A DNA stretch of 64,000 nucleotides from Polyodon spathula (Eukaryota; Chordata; Actinopteri; Acipenseriformes; Polyodontidae). This document shows positions 36,527-50,580 of the stretch, one piece after another (position 1 is the stretch's first letter; every line of letters begins with the position of its first letter). A model generated the notes under the pieces. That model was not told where the DNA came from, did no database searches, and worked only from the letters and a program-made list of their open reading frames with translations. The stretch spans positions 34,916,097 through 34,980,096 of the forward strand of contig NC_054552.1 in the NCBI RefSeq assembly GCF_017654505.1, given 5' to 3'. The translations under genes and the position numbers were made by a program.

Positions 36527-37428
36527 GTGACAGTCTGTGATACTACAGCAGGAATGGAGATGGTGATGGTCTGTGATGCTACAGCAGGAATGGAGATGGT
36601 GATGGTCTGTGATACTACAGCAGGAATGGAGATGGTGATGGTCTGTGATGTTACAGCAGGAATGGAGATGGTGATGGTCTGTGATGCTACAGCAGGAATG
36701 GAGATGGTGATGGTCTGTGATGCTACAGCAGGAATGGAGATGGTGATGGTCTGTGATGTTACAGCAGGAATGGAGATGGTGATGGTCTGTGATGCTACAG
36801 CAGGAATGGAGATGGTGATGGTCTGTGATGTTACAGCAGGAATGGAGATGGTGATGGTCTGTGATGTTACAGCAGGAATGGAGATGGTGATGGTCTGTGA
36901 TGTTACAGCAGGAATGGAGATGGTGATGGTCTGTGATGTTACAGCAGGAATGGAGATGGTGATGGTCTGTGATGTTACAGCAGGAATGGAGATGGTGATG
37001 GTCTGTGATGTTACAGCAGGAATGGAGATGGTGATGGTCTGTGATGTTACAGCAGGAATGGAGATGGTGATGGTCTGTGATGTTACAGCAGGAATGGAGA
37101 TGGTGATGGTCTGTGATGTTACAGCAGGAATGGAGATGGTGATGGTCTGTGATGTTACAGCAGGAATGGAGATGGTGATGGTCTGTGATGTTACAGCAGG
37201 AATGGAGATGGTGATGGTCTGTGATGTTACAGCAGGAATGGAGATGGTGATGGTCTGTGATGTTACAGCAGGAATGGAGATGGTGATGGTCTGTGATGCT
37301 ACAGCAGGAATGGAGATGGTGATGGTCTGTGATGTTTCAGCAGGAATGGAGATGGTGATGGTCTGTGATGTTACAGCAGGAATGGAGATGGTGATGGTCT
37401 GTGATGCTACAGCAGGAATGGAGATGGG
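36527..37428. repeat. 36-bp minisatellite, about 25 units
   Basis: The unit is GATGGTGATGGTCTGTGATG followed by TTACAGCAGGAATGGA. It is a multiple of 3, so it stays open on both strands (12-residue periodic peptides). The main variant is GATGCTAC against GATGTTAC. Confidence 0.98.
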
Positions 37429-39143
37429 TACAATGCAGGCTAATCCCAGGTAAACGCTCTGACAACTAAATCTATGTTTACACTGTGAAGCCTCAAGCCT
37501 CCCTAAAGAGTGAGAGAGCAACTCAGACCCCCGTGCCCATCCTTCCATGCCCAACTGTGAGTATTTCTGCAAACCACTCATGAGAACTGCTACTTCAAAC
37601 AATAGGGGCATTTACTGCACACCACTTTACTAAACAAATACTGATGTGATTTGAACCCTGATCTGTCATGCCAGGCCAGAGCATGAACGCAAAATACCAC
37701 CTGTGCTGAATCGCTGTCCCCTTTCTGGAAATATCTTCCACTGTCTGCTCTTATCTTCAAGGCGCTGGGCATTTTAAAGTTAGCAATTCAGTTTAATGTG
37801 CATGCCACAAACCAATGACAGCTGCTTCCAGCTGACTAATCTATACTGCGGAAGCGCTCGCTGCTCATAAACCAATCATTAACTCTGTCAGGTACTCTCC
37901 AAGCACATTTATTTTTCATCATAGAAAACAGGATTGCATGGCTTTCGCTTTCCATGCTATTTGTTATCCTTTCCCCAAAAAATAATGCAATGTGTCAGCT
38001 TTAGTAAGGACCTGACTACAGAAATGAAGAATGAAAGCCTCTTTTATTCAGAACAGGAAGCTATTGTGAGATTATATTTTCCAATGACTACTACAGCATG
38101 AGTTCAGGGATAATGAACTACGCCTTTGTAATGCATTGTGAAATATTAAATTCAACATGGTAACCTCTTCTACAGAAAGTAAAAGTCGATGGACTCAGAG
38201 ATTTGACTCAGAAGAAGCAGTAAAATGTTTAGGGTGCAGTGGGAAAACAATTCAAATCAAGTGCTCCTCGAGATAACGAACTGTGCTCCCTGTGTGCATT
38301 AAGCAAGAAGTTTAAAAAGCATATACAAACACAATTAAGAACATTTTCAAACAGAGGTCATGATCGGCAGAAAACATATATGAAATGAAAGCCAGACCCA
38401 GCAGTACAGAACACACAGAGAGGCAGCAAACAGCAGAGAAGAAAGAGCAGCAGCCACTTTGAACGTACATCACATTAACATTTAATAACCAGGGACTGGC
38501 TCAGCAAAACCACAGAGAGAAACGTTGCTTTCAGAACCAAAACTGTGCACTGCTAATAACCGACTGTACTGCACAATGAATGGAAATTCACAGAAGAGCA
38601 GACAAAAATAAATAGAAAAGCACAATATATTTGAATCTTCTTTACATTCGGTTTAACACTGACAGTAAGGGCAGTTTGTTGTACTGTGGTCTGCATCTGT
38701 TTTCACTTATGAACAAGAGTGGAATTTATCAAGAATTGTTTTTTTTTTTTTTACTTAATTTCAATAGCAATTCAATAGGAAGTGATATCACACCCCCAGT
38801 GCCAAACTGTCATAACAAATCTATGCTGTTCGTGTTGAGCGGCAGTGTGTCTCTGGAGGTGTTTCATTTAATAAGTGTTTGCTTTATTTTCAAGGGAGGC
38901 TCTTGTGCTTAAAAAAGGATCAGAAACTTAAAACGTCAGTGTGAGCCTGCCCACTGTTTACTGAATAAAAAGGATGAACCCATAAAAGCAAACCCAGCGT
39001 TGGATATTGAATTTCATCCATTACAGGATTGATTGAACCATTTCAAATCATTTCATACATCTTATAAGAGTAACGAGATCCAGCACAGGGCAGCCTTGTG
39101 GACAAGTATGGAACTGCGAGTGCTGTGTTGCTTGCTGCCCTTT
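37429..39143. other. non-coding spacer between two arrays
   Basis: AT-rich sequence with no recognised exon or repeat. Confidence 0.5.
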
Positions 39144-40917
39144 ACCAGTGATCTCAACACTGCACCAAAACTGATTGTCTTTTAATATGAAAGGACCTGA
39201 CTATACCCCTGGACACTTCATTCAATTATATTAACCCTGTATTTCACACCAGCGATCTCAACACTGCACCAAAACTGATTGTCTTTTAATATGAAAGGAC
39301 CTGACTATACCCCTGGACACTTCATTCAATTATATTAACCCTGTATTTCACACCAGCGATCTCAACACTGCACCAAAACTGATTGTCTTTTAATATGAAA
39401 GGACCTGACTATACCCCTGGACACTTCATTCAATTATATTAACCCTGTATTTCACACCAGTGATCTCAACACTGCACCAAAACTGATTATCTTTTAATAT
39501 GAAAGGACCTGACTATACCCCTGGACACTTCATTCAATTATATTAACCCTGTATTTCACACCAGTGATCTCAACACCACACCAAAACTGATTATCTTTTA
39601 ATATGAAAGGACCTGACTATACCCCTGGACACTTCATTCAATTATATTAACCCTGTATTTCACACCAGTGATCTCAACACCGCACCAAAACTGATTGTCT
39701 TTTAATATGAAAGGACCTGACTATACCCCTGGACACTTCATTCAATTATATTAACCCTGTATTTCACACCAGCGATCTCAACACTGCACCAAAACTGATT
39801 GTCTTTTAATATGAAAGGACCTGACTATACCCCTGGACACTTCATTCAATTATATTAACCCTGTATTTCACACCAGTGATCTCAACACTGCACCAAAACT
39901 GATTGTCTTTTAATATGAAAGGACCTGACTATACCCCTGGACACTTCATTCAATTATATTAACCCTGTATTTCACACCAGTGATCTCAACACTGCACCAA
40001 AACTGATTATCTTTTAATATGAAAGGACCTGACTATACCTCTGGACACTTCATTCAATTATATTAACCCTGTATTTCACACCAGTGATCTCAACACCACA
40101 CCAAAACTGATTATCTTTTAATATGAAAGGACCTGACTATACCCCTGGACACTTCATTCAATTATATTAACCCTGTATTTCACACCAGTGATCTCAACAC
40201 CACACCAAAACTGATTATCTTTTAATATGAAAGGACCTGACTATACTCCTGGACACTTCATTCAATTATATTAACCCTGTATTTCACACCAGTGATCTCA
40301 ACACTGCACCAAAACTGGTTATCTTTTAATATGAAAGGACCTGACTATACCCCTGGACACTTCATTCAATTATATTAACCCTGTATTTCACACCAGTGAT
40401 CTCAACACTGCACCAAAACTGATTATCTTTTAATATGAAAGGACCTGACTATACCCCTGGACACTTCATTCAATTATATTAACCCTGTATTTCACACCAG
40501 TGATCTCAACACCACACCAAAACTGATTATCTTTTAATATGAAAGGACCTGACTATACCTCTGGACACTTCATTCAATTATATTAACCCTGTATTTCACA
40601 CCAGTGATCTCAACACCACACCAAAACTGATTATCTTTTAATATGAAAGGACCTGACTATACCCCTGGACACTTCATTCAATTATATTAACCCTGTATTT
40701 CACACCAGTGATCTCAACACCACACCAAAACTGATTATCTTTTAATATGAAAGGACCTGACTATACCTCTGGACACTTCATTCAATTATATTAACCCTGT
40801 ATTTCACACCAGTGATCTCAACACCACACCAAAACTGATTATCTTTTAATATGAAAGGACCTGACTATACCTCTGGACACTTCATTCAATTATATTAACC
40901 TTGTATTTCACACCAGT
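39144..40917. repeat. 104-bp satellite-like array, about 17 units
   Basis: Units contain ACCAGTGATCTCAACACTGC, TTTTAATATGAAAGGACC and TTCATTCAATTATATTAACC. Linked variants (ACTGC or ACCACA; GATTGTC or GATTATC; CCCCTGG or CCTCTGG) suggest blockwise amplification. Confidence 0.98.
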
Positions 40918-42007
40918 TTAACTCTAGTCAGCTTCAATACAAAAGCCCACAGTAAACCCTTAACAAGCTTCTAGCCAAGCAGCATATACTGTACATAGAA
41001 AATCAATGCATAATACAGTATGTGTTTAATATACATTGTGAAGGACAGCTGAACGAAACCGTGCCACTCATTCTTTTGGTATGGATGAAGTCCCGATAAT
41101 GTCTCGATCAGTTTTACTATATGGTGTCATTTACATGAAGACTGCATTACTGCATTGAACTAGATGTCCACTCCCATCACCTTCAGCGTGATGTGTTTTA
41201 TCTTTTGAACTCGCAACGGATTGCTATGGTGGGGGGGGAAACGCCTGTGCTGTGACTCAAGAGCACCAAATATAGGGCATCTTCTAGGTTAAAAAACAAA
41301 GTGTAGTGCAGTAAGACTCTGGAAAGACAAAAAGATTTCTTCATAGTAAACAATGCATGATCTCTTATGTTCAATTTGCCCCCCCCCCGAGCCCCCACTG
41401 CATTAAAAAGGAGTCCAGTTTAGAACAGAAAGATCCCCTCACCAGCATTCTGTGTATTCTGTAGCACAACTGCAGCTCTCTTACTTACAAAGATATCAGC
41501 AAACTGTACTGTAGTATTGTTGCAAGTGCTATATCATACAAGCGTGTGGTTTCATACAGGCTCAACCCCATTGCTAGCAACTTTCTCTGCAATGCCCATT
41601 TTGTTTATGAATTGCGAAATCTAGTGCTTTTGCTACAAAGGGGCTGTAAAAATAAAATTTAAATTAAAACGCCTTATTTTACTTTGACAATGTATTATCT
41701 CCAGACATTGCTATAAAATGAGTCAGATATTTAAACATCATAAATGATTGTTAATTATGTCTAATGTATGTTTGATCTCTTTGGAAATATTTTTAATTAA
41801 TTGTTTTATTAATTTTTATTAAAAAAAATCCACCCCACAATATTGTTTGAGAAACCCCTTAGAGAGAGTTCTCTGGTTGACGTCTTTTTAATATTTAAAA
41901 ACTTTGTGATTCTGCCTGAGGAAGCCTGCTTTCAAAAGAGAAGATCTTCCTCAAATAAACACACAAAAAACAACCAACCAAACATGGCACAAATAAAGAT
42001 CTCTTAC

Positions 42008-42240
42008 CAGAAGAAATTGGCATTCCCCTGGCACCAGCTTTCCCTCTTCTCCGAATATAAAAGGGTGCAAAACAAGATCCAGAGAGAGTTAGCCCCTTGA
42101 ATCACTCGAGCAGCCAGCCAAGCTGCAAAACAGGAGATTAGGATGGAACCTTTAGATCCTCTGAGCTCATCCCAGGAGAAGCACTCTCAGCCTCTGCCAG
42201 CAGAAATGGTAGAGTCCGTCCGAGCTCACTAGCAACAAGC
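42008..42240 (-). other. candidate non-coding first exon of sv2b
   Basis: The minus strand offers the good donor TTCTTCTG|GTAAGAG (exon end 42008). Upstream lie CpG-containing sequence and a CT-rich tract (plus-strand GGGA repeats, 42280-42322) that resembles an initiator-type promoter. If real, the first sv2b intron is about 18.2 kb. The 5' boundary is a guess, and no transcript evidence is available. Confidence 0.3.
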
Positions 42241-42279
42241 TCCTGGAGTGTGCGTGTGAGCGAGAGAGCAAGCGAGAGA

Positions 42280-42322
42280 GCGAGTGAGAGGGAGAGGGAG
42301 GGAGGGAGGGAGGGAGGGAGAC
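42280..42322 (+). repeat. GGGA-rich purine tract
   Basis: Tandem GGGA units preceded by GAGA-rich sequence, lying just upstream of the candidate sv2b first exon. Confidence 0.85.
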
Positions 42323-45300
42323 ATGAAGGGAGACAACAGCAGATGGGAGGGGGGTAGGGTTCTGCCTAATACCACAGATGTGTTGACTTTGCGGTTAAAT
42401 AGGAAATAGATGATGCTGAACACAAATGACTCACCTTTGTAGCAGGGAGGATGCAGTGATTGGGTGCTGCTGTGGATGGCTGCTGTTTTTTGCCCGGGGA
42501 GTTGAAACCCACAGGCTTCTCATCAGTGCAGGTAAACACCAGCATCCGCCCTGCTCTGTGTACAGTACAGTACAAAAAATAGAAAAAAATTTGAGGACAG
42601 ATTTTTGCGCTGTGTTGCACATTCAAATCACACTCAAAAAAATGTTTTGTACAAAATACTACAGGAAGGTTTGCTTTAAATAAAAATAAATAAAAAGTGC
42701 AAGAGATTCCCTACCCCAATGGTCTTCAACGGCAAGGCAGTGGCAATGGGTCTATACTGAGGGTTGACAATAGGGGCTGGTACAGTGGTATGAGGCTGCC
42801 ACTGGTATACCACAGCATATCATTGCAACTGTAACAGCATGTAAAGATATGGACTGGTGATCCATTGCAGTGCCATAGTACCTCACCGCTGCCAGTGTGC
42901 TGTAATGGGATCCCATGGGAACGTCTTCACTGAGCTCTAGTTCACATTTCCACTGATCAAATCAGAATCCAAAACTGCTTCTGCTCACAAAAATGTGTGT
43001 GTGTTGTTCCAACTTGATAACGTACTCTTTAAAGTGAGATTGTCAATAGCTATAAACAAAGCAGCAAAAAAACAGAAACTCACAACCACATGTTTAATTA
43101 CAATTTCATGTGTGTTGTAAAACGATTTTATTGTTTTCATATTCTTTTACTCCCTGGTGAGAGCGGATCATCCCATCTCTTCAGTACCTGTAGAGATATT
43201 GATTCCAAAATGCAGCTGGTGGTGTCCTTTAAGAACAATAGAAGCACTTGGTCTGCATTCCGATAACTTAGCAGATACTTCTGCTCATTGCTTTTGTTGA
43301 ATAATACATGCAAAAAAAAAACATTAACTAAAAACCTATTAAGCTAGGTCTTCTTCATATGCCCTATCTTCGTATTGAATGTGTGGGTGTTTTTCTTCCT
43401 TCTCATTCAAATGGCTGTATAACGTTGCTTGCACCTACTGTATCATCACTTCACTTCAGGATCACTGTGGGACCAATTAACTAACCATGCTCCCAGTAAG
43501 GATTGCTCTCAACCAAGAGCTATTTACCCTGTTCCCTGGACGAGCTTCTGGCTGCACTAACATCCTCACTGAGGCTCCGTCACACTGACCTGGCATGATG
43601 GGAGCCTCCATCACATGAAGGCTTGCTGCTTATTTCATGGATAACTCTACATAACCGGACTGTATGTGACGTGGGATTAGATAATGATGTGGTTCATGCC
43701 CCAACGTTGACCACGTCAGGATGATTGCAGTTTTCAACAGAGTATAAAAGAGTATCTGTAAAAGAATCCCAGTGGTGTTCAGTGGTGCTTTCATGTGAGC
43801 GAGCTCTGCGACCATCCTCAGTGTGGAAGTGCTTTCCCAGCCTCAACGACCCTTTAAAAGCCTCAGAGGCACTTTATTGTTCTTTTTGCTTGGAGAGGGC
43901 CCGTTTTCATCCAATCAGCTAATGTATCAAGACCAGTTCCAGCCAAGTCTGTCTGCAATGTCAGGACTTTGGGGTGACAGTTAGTTTCGTTGTTTACTCC
44001 CGAGGCTTTCCAATTATTTTAACTGTGTTTAGAGCAGCAACATTTTGAGAATGAAAAGCTGCAAAGCTATCAGGCTGGGAGAGATGAAAAACCAGCAACA
44101 AGCGATCACAAAATATATAGACCTTTTCCCAAAGCCTAATTGAACTGTATATCACTTTGCTGCAGTCAGGGTGCCGACAAGAAATATATGACGCCACTGA
44201 TAACACTGCAGGAGTTCAGAATGGTCTGGTCCCAGTAACCCCCAGGTGCTGAAATGTCTGTCCTAGGAGACTGCAATGAAATCAACAGTGCTGAGTGACT
44301 GGTAGACAATTCATTGTTCAAAATTACAAGTGAGCGATGAGTCTAAAGCACTCAGTGCTCTTATGCAGTGGTTTTTCAAAATGGGAGTGTCCTCGTATCT
44401 CAGCAGGGAATCTGGTTACCTTCTCAAGACGCTGCTCCCCAGTGATGAAAAGGCTACAGAACAACATATCATATTCACTGGAGCGGTGCAGCTGGACAGA
44501 CCATAACAAGAGGTGCAACCGAATAAAACCTCCCCCTCACAACCATGCTGAGCATGTCCACACGCTGAGGAAACAAACACAGCTGCTTGGATGTAAAGAG
44601 GAGGGGAAGATTATTTGGATACACCACCATCAACAGCAAGGTGTTGACCCAGAACAATAACAAAATATGAAAACAGTTGTGACGATGGTGGAAAGACAGC
44701 ACTGGTAGTTAATGAGTGCATCCCAGTTTGACTTGGTGTACTTCAGCTGTGGACAGTACTGTATGCTGGCCTTGATGGTGTTTTAAGATTGCCATTTCTG
44801 TTTTCTCTTATTGGGAGTTCCTTGTTTTCCCTTAGTAAATAACATTTGCTCTTCCGGGATATATTTGTCAGAACAGCTGTAAACCCTCACATGTTATACA
44901 GGTAGCTAAGGAGCAGATGGGTGCTTCTAGCTGGGTCCACCCCCTGAGACGATGTGGCAGAATTCATTGCGCAATGCACCAGGTGACGCACACAACACCC
45001 CTGCCCCCTGCTCCCTGCCCCCTGCCCACCACACTAGCTTGGTTCGTCCCAGTTCAGCATATCATTATGGAGAGTAGAGGTAAAGCTCCCTAATCCCGAG
45101 GCCAGATAATTCCAGTGCAAAGAGTATTAGTTCCACCCCAGCAAAGCCTAAATATAGACCACAGACTCCCCACTCGACTTCCCGACAAGCCATGTCTCCA
45201 TCTCCAGCCACCCCCACCCCCCTCAAGCAGCCCTGCCAGACTCTGGCTCACTTGAATGTCAACCATGAATATTTTATGAACCCGGGTCCTTGCCAAACAG

Positions 45301-45980
45301 GACAGGAAGGAAATGAACAGGGCTAATTGACACCCACGCTTGACAAGGTAGCTGGTTAAACTGGTTTCAATATCTCTGAACAGCTTATTCATCCCAGTAA
45401 AGGCTGAAGGTACACAGCGCAGGGCTTGCAAAGTTGTTTCTCTCAGTTTTTTTTTTTTTTATTGATTTGCCTTTTATCTCAAAGGTTGTTTTTAAAAATA
45501 GCTTTGCAACGTAGCCTCAACCACCACGTCACAAACACAGGCTCCCTCTCGTCCAGCGCGGATTTATAAGCGGTGAGAGTTTGCGCAGTAGTCTGGGAGA
45601 ATGCTGTTTGACTAACAGGTGGTTGCCTCCCTTGCTTGTATGACAGCTCCTTTATCTTTGCAATTCTTTATTTCCAATAGCACCAGCGTGTTTGCGATCT
45701 ATCACACAGTTCCCCGTGAAACCAGTGTAACTAATGAGACTGCCACTTGCAATCTGTAGTACATCAGTGCTTCTTATTTATTATGCTCTCATGTCTCGAC
45801 ATCACAGCACTAGACTGGGTACTCTCTTTTAGACACAGAGCAGCCTTTGCTTAGAATGACCTCCAAATTGCATCGGCTCCAACCTTTGTTTAAATCTCTG
45901 ATCAAAGCAAGTTTGTATGGCACATGCACAGCAGTTGTTGAAGCAGATTAAATGGTCAACCTGCAGCACCGTGGTTAGAC
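42323..45980. other. non-coding, nothing firmly recognised
   Basis: No conserved coding segment. A TATA-like TTTATAAG in CpG-containing sequence (about 45555-45600) could be a minor promoter, but there is no further support. Confidence 0.4.
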
Positions 45981-46325
45981 TGCAGTTCAGCTGCAAACTG
46001 ATATCACTGCAACACTGCAGTTCACTGCTCTTTACTGCAGTTCAGCTGCAAACTGATATCACTGCAACACTGCAGTTCACTGCTCTTTACTGCAGTTCAG
46101 CTGCAAACTGATATCACTGCAACACTGCAGTTCACTGCTCTTTACTGCAGTTCAGCTGCAAACTGATATCACTGCAACACTGCAGTTCACTGCTCTTTAC
46201 TGCAGTTCAGCTGCAAACTGATATCACTGCAACACTGCAGTTCACTGTTCTTTACTGCAGTTCAGTTGCAAACTGATATCACTGCAACACTGCAGTTCAC
46301 TGCTCTTTACTGCAGTACAGCTGCA
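45981..46325. repeat. 55-bp minisatellite, about 6 units
   Basis: Units contain TTCAGCTGCAAACTGATATC and ACTGCAACACTGCAGTTC. Each carries CTGCAG sites and a CAGCTG E-box. Confidence 0.96.
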
Positions 46326-47802
46326 GCTGGTTCCCCATGTAAAACACACATATACAGTATGTATTGTGTATTGTAATGGTACTATGCAAGTATTGGGCAG
46401 TACTGGGGTGCAAGGTGGTGCTGCGTTCATTCACACCAAGCAGGTAAAGGCAATAGGAATACCTGCTAAGCCTTTGCTGTGTGAGCCGTGACATCATCAC
46501 TTCTGTGTTTCCTCGTGTATCTGTGGATACCCCTCCTCCTGTTCTAATATTATTTCTAGGTTATCATACACCACAATACCAAGCTACAAGCTGCTTAGCT
46601 GCCTTCATTTCATTTTTTCTTTCTCATTTGCTGTAATCCTCTCAGCTGGGCTGTAATACCTGACGAGGTGAAGGGACACTGCAGTAACCCCCCCCCCGCC
46701 CCGTGTAAATCCCCTGGCAGAATGGAGGGACATTCCTGTCTCATTAATCACCAGCCCATCTCCCTCCTCACAGCTGACCTGCACCGACACAAATTCTCAT
46801 TCAAATCTAATCGGGGAGGGGGGAGGGTCTGCCAAGTCACATCCTCATCAGAGTTTTGAGACTTGTACTGAAGCCTTCAAACACGCTTTACATCTAGAAT
46901 ACAAAAAGCCTTTAAACCTTCTATACCTGTACAATACAGAGCCCATCAGAAAGCCTGTGTCTTCTATAAATGCACAACACAGACCCCAACAGAAAGCCCC
47001 TCTCTCTTCTATACATCTTGAATAAAGAGCTCCAGGAGATGTTTAAGTTTTTCTTAGTTTAGTTTTATTCGTTATCATTCTTAATTTCTAGGCAGAAAAT
47101 CAGTTAGCTTGAAGGGGAGGGGGGGGTTGGGGGGTTCTCCATAAAAACAAATGATTAGAGGCGCTGAACAGGTTTTAAATTCTTTTGTGTATTTTAAATT
47201 CTACATCAGACATGTGCCACATTTAACTGACTGCTTTCTTCTAAGTATTTATTACAGACATTAGCCTTTTGAATGCCTTTTCCCTGTGGGCTAGTTTAAT
47301 TTGTTTTCCTAAACAAACTCCATTCTCAGGCCCTAGATAAGAGAATGATACTCCTATAAAAATAATGCACTGTCTGTCCACACACAAAACACAACATGCA
47401 GCCAGGCACAACGACAGAGAGGAAACAGAACAAATGCTCAATGAACAGTCAATACAGAGGAGCCTGGCAGCCAGGGAGTGCTGGCGTGATTCCCCTCATT
47501 GTCCCTCTCTTTGCACAGCTGGCTCCAGCTCAGATCACAGCATATTGCAGCTCTGGGCAAACCCGGCCAGGTGCAGCACAAGCTGGGGGAGACATCTCAT
47601 AAAAAACCCAGTCAGGTACCTCAGACCCTGGAACATACACACGTCAGCCTGACACTGAAATCCAGAAGCAGGGAGCGAAGGAGAGGGAAGGGGAGGGGAC
47701 TAAACTGGACTGCTTTTGCCATATTAACACTCTGGTACAAACACTGAGTAATATAACAAACGGGCTTTATAACAGTTCAACACGGTCAATTTACACCTTC
47801 AC
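46326..47802. other. non-coding, nothing recognised
   Basis: Contains C- and G-runs (46690, 47117-47133) and only short frames without family resemblance. Confidence 0.5.
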
Positions 47803-48014
47803 TTCAATTCATGACAAAGTAATCACATTGTGTCTTCTTAGTGACTGCAGTTGAATTCATGACAACGCAATCACATTGTGTCTTCTTCTTAGTGACTGCA
47901 GTTGAGTTCATGACAACGTAATCACATTGTGTCTTCTTCTAAGTGACTGTAGTTGAGTTCATGACAACGTAATCACATTGTGTCTTCTTCTTAGTGACTG
48001 CAGTTGAGTTCATG
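47803..48014. repeat. 51-54-bp minisatellite, about 4 units
   Basis: Units contain TCATGACAACGTAATCACAT and GTGTCTTCTTCTTAGTGAC. Confidence 0.93.
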
Positions 48015-50469
48015 CACCACATACAGGTAGACGGGTTAAATAAAGTGTAACGAAAGTAAATCATGACTTCCATGGACTCACCTCTTCATCGTTGCAGCAA
48101 GAAAGGAACTCACCTGCTGTACCAATACTGTTCAAAGGGTTTTTCAAACTCCGTGGCAGAGATCAATGATAACCATGTGCCTGTGCTGTAATCTTTCATT
48201 ATGGCATTACACCCTACATACCGTCTCAGACCTGATGCACACAAAGCTAGGGCTGAAAAGTGAGGATTCAGAGAATCCTTGGCTCCTGTGCAACTCAATC
48301 AAATCACAGTGTCTTATAAAGAAAACATCATGTCACATTATTTTCCTCCCTCCTCGCTTTGTTCTTATTAAGCATTCAGTAAGAGGGTTATATTAAGCTA
48401 GTCAGGTAATTACTGTGCACTGTAGTCTTATTATTGTAACCATCCATTAGCCTTTAATTAGTACAGTACTGTACCAACACTGTGCTGCATATTGAGGAGC
48501 CTGGCAGGATTCGCCTCCCCAGCTTCATGTGAATCAGCACAAAGGGGGAGGCATGCTGAAGACACCCTAATTGATAATATTGTTAAATGAAGTATACAAA
48601 CACAGTATATAATGAGGCCTTCACAATAGTTATGATAATAGTTTGGGATGTTTGTCAGAACATAATTTTACCAACTGAGGCTCGAAACACACGCACAGTT
48701 AAACAGTTAAACTGTGTCTTCAAAAACCAAGATGGCATTGTCGTTGTTATCCTCAAACAAATATACCAAGTCTAAGGACAGTGGTAGCAGCTCCCAGTTC
48801 AGTAAACTCTAATGTATTGATTTATTTATTGATGTACTGGTTTATAACACTACATTAGAGTCACCACCACAACACAATGTGCATTGTACACTGAGTGTTT
48901 CCAATGCTTTCTTTCCATGGATTCCAGCTGTTTAGAGAGGATAGCTGCTCTCCAGCCTCCTTGCCCTATCACTGGTGTGAATCCTGGCTGTGTACATGTT
49001 TAAACACAAATGCAAATCTACTCAAATACTGCTATTACTCCAGAATTTCCAAAGCATTCAGTGATGAGTGATTCTTACTCCCTTCCCCTGTATGCAGAAC
49101 GTGCAATCTGCCTTACCTTGGCATGCAGGCTACAGCAACACTTTGCAGAGTCTCCTGCTGGGTTTCAGCAGGGATCCTGTGTTTTTGTGAGAGTTTCTTG
49201 AAGCAGTGATGCAGTCCGGGCAGGCAGTGAATGTTAATGAGACACTGAATGGCTTCCCGGTACAGCAAGGAGCGCTGATTCCATCCATACGTCTTGCTGT
49301 CAGTCTCGATTCACCCACACACTCCCTGAATGTACAAGACCGGGGGCTCTCTCCTCTCTGCAGCATGCGGCAGCCTCCTCACATACTGCTCTCTGCAGGG
49401 GCACCATCAGCTTGCACAAAACACACAAGGCATCCCTTTTCTAGGGGCTCATGTTCTGGGATGGGACTGTTACTGTACCCTGCCCAGTTTCACACACACA
49501 CGGCTGCTTTCACAGAACAAGCTGCTCTTGGAATAGCTGCCCTTATAAAGGTTTAGCACAGTGTTTTCACATGGTATTGCTGCAGTTTTATCTTGTTTTT
49601 CACAAGGCTCTACTCTGCATTCACCATAGTTGTCCAGGCTTGCCATGCTTATTAATATGCTTTATCATACCTCTCTAATCTTTACAATGCTTACTGATGC
49701 TTTTCCATGCTTTCACCGTGTTTCATCCCACTTTGCTTTTACTAGGGTAACCATTCATAAGGATTACCTAAGATAACACTGTATTTGAAATATGTCGACC
49801 ACATCATTTTGAAGTCTGCGTGATAAATGGATAGATCTAGGTAACTTTAGCCGGCGAACATGCTTTGTTACTTTTAAGATGAGAAATGAAGTTGTTGCTG
49901 GTGTGCAATGGCCTGACAATGATGACCAATCAGCTCGCTGCTGCTGCACTTCCTTTCAAAGCAGATCTTTAGATGTGATGCTGCTGTTGTGATCCTCAGC
50001 ACTGTGGTACTGTACAGATCTGACAGTGACACCTGGCGGTCATTAGCGACACAGCACTAGTATGACTGCAGCGGGCAAGCAGTTTGAACGGAGATGATAG
50101 TTTTCCATGAGCCCATCAAAAGGTGCACGTTTTTATATATCGATACACAGACACAGTTCAGCCTCCCTTCGTCACAATCAGAAATGTTTTAGTTTGCATT
50201 CAGAATTGACAGCTGTGTTTTTATGTAATAATAGCTAATGTATGACGCTTATATGAAGCGTGTAAATCGGGGCTCTAAGTCCATCGCTTTGATTCTTGCG
50301 AGGTCTTATGCTGTGCCAGCGTGTTTGATCTGATAAGGTAAAGCTGATAAAAGCATTATGACTGTTTCATATATAAACAAATGTAATGCAATGCATTTCA
50401 ATTCCTTCTTTAACTTGATATAATCTGTATTTGCATACCAGTAGTGTTAACTGAGTAATTCAAACTCAA

Positions 50470-50472
<3 letters not shown>
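48015..50472. other. non-coding, degenerate CATGCTT-rich repeat
   Basis: 49590-49745 holds repeated GCTTGCCATGCTTATT / ATGCTTTTCCATGC-like sequence, also seen near 29.4 kb. No exon recognised. Confidence 0.5.

Positions 50473-50551
<79 letters not shown>
50473..50551. repeat. CA-dinucleotide microsatellite
   Basis: Uninterrupted (AC) of about 39 units. Confidence 0.98.
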
Positions 50552-50552
<1 letters not shown>

Positions 50553-50580
50553 CTTTGTAAGAGTAAATAGACTCTTCTTG

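Noticed and set aside
36493..37611. 372-codon minus-strand frame with TITISIPAVTSQ repeats and a 308-codon plus-strand frame
   Set aside because: The 36-bp repeat is a multiple of three and contains no stops on either strand. There is no unique coding sequence, and third-position changes are not favoured.
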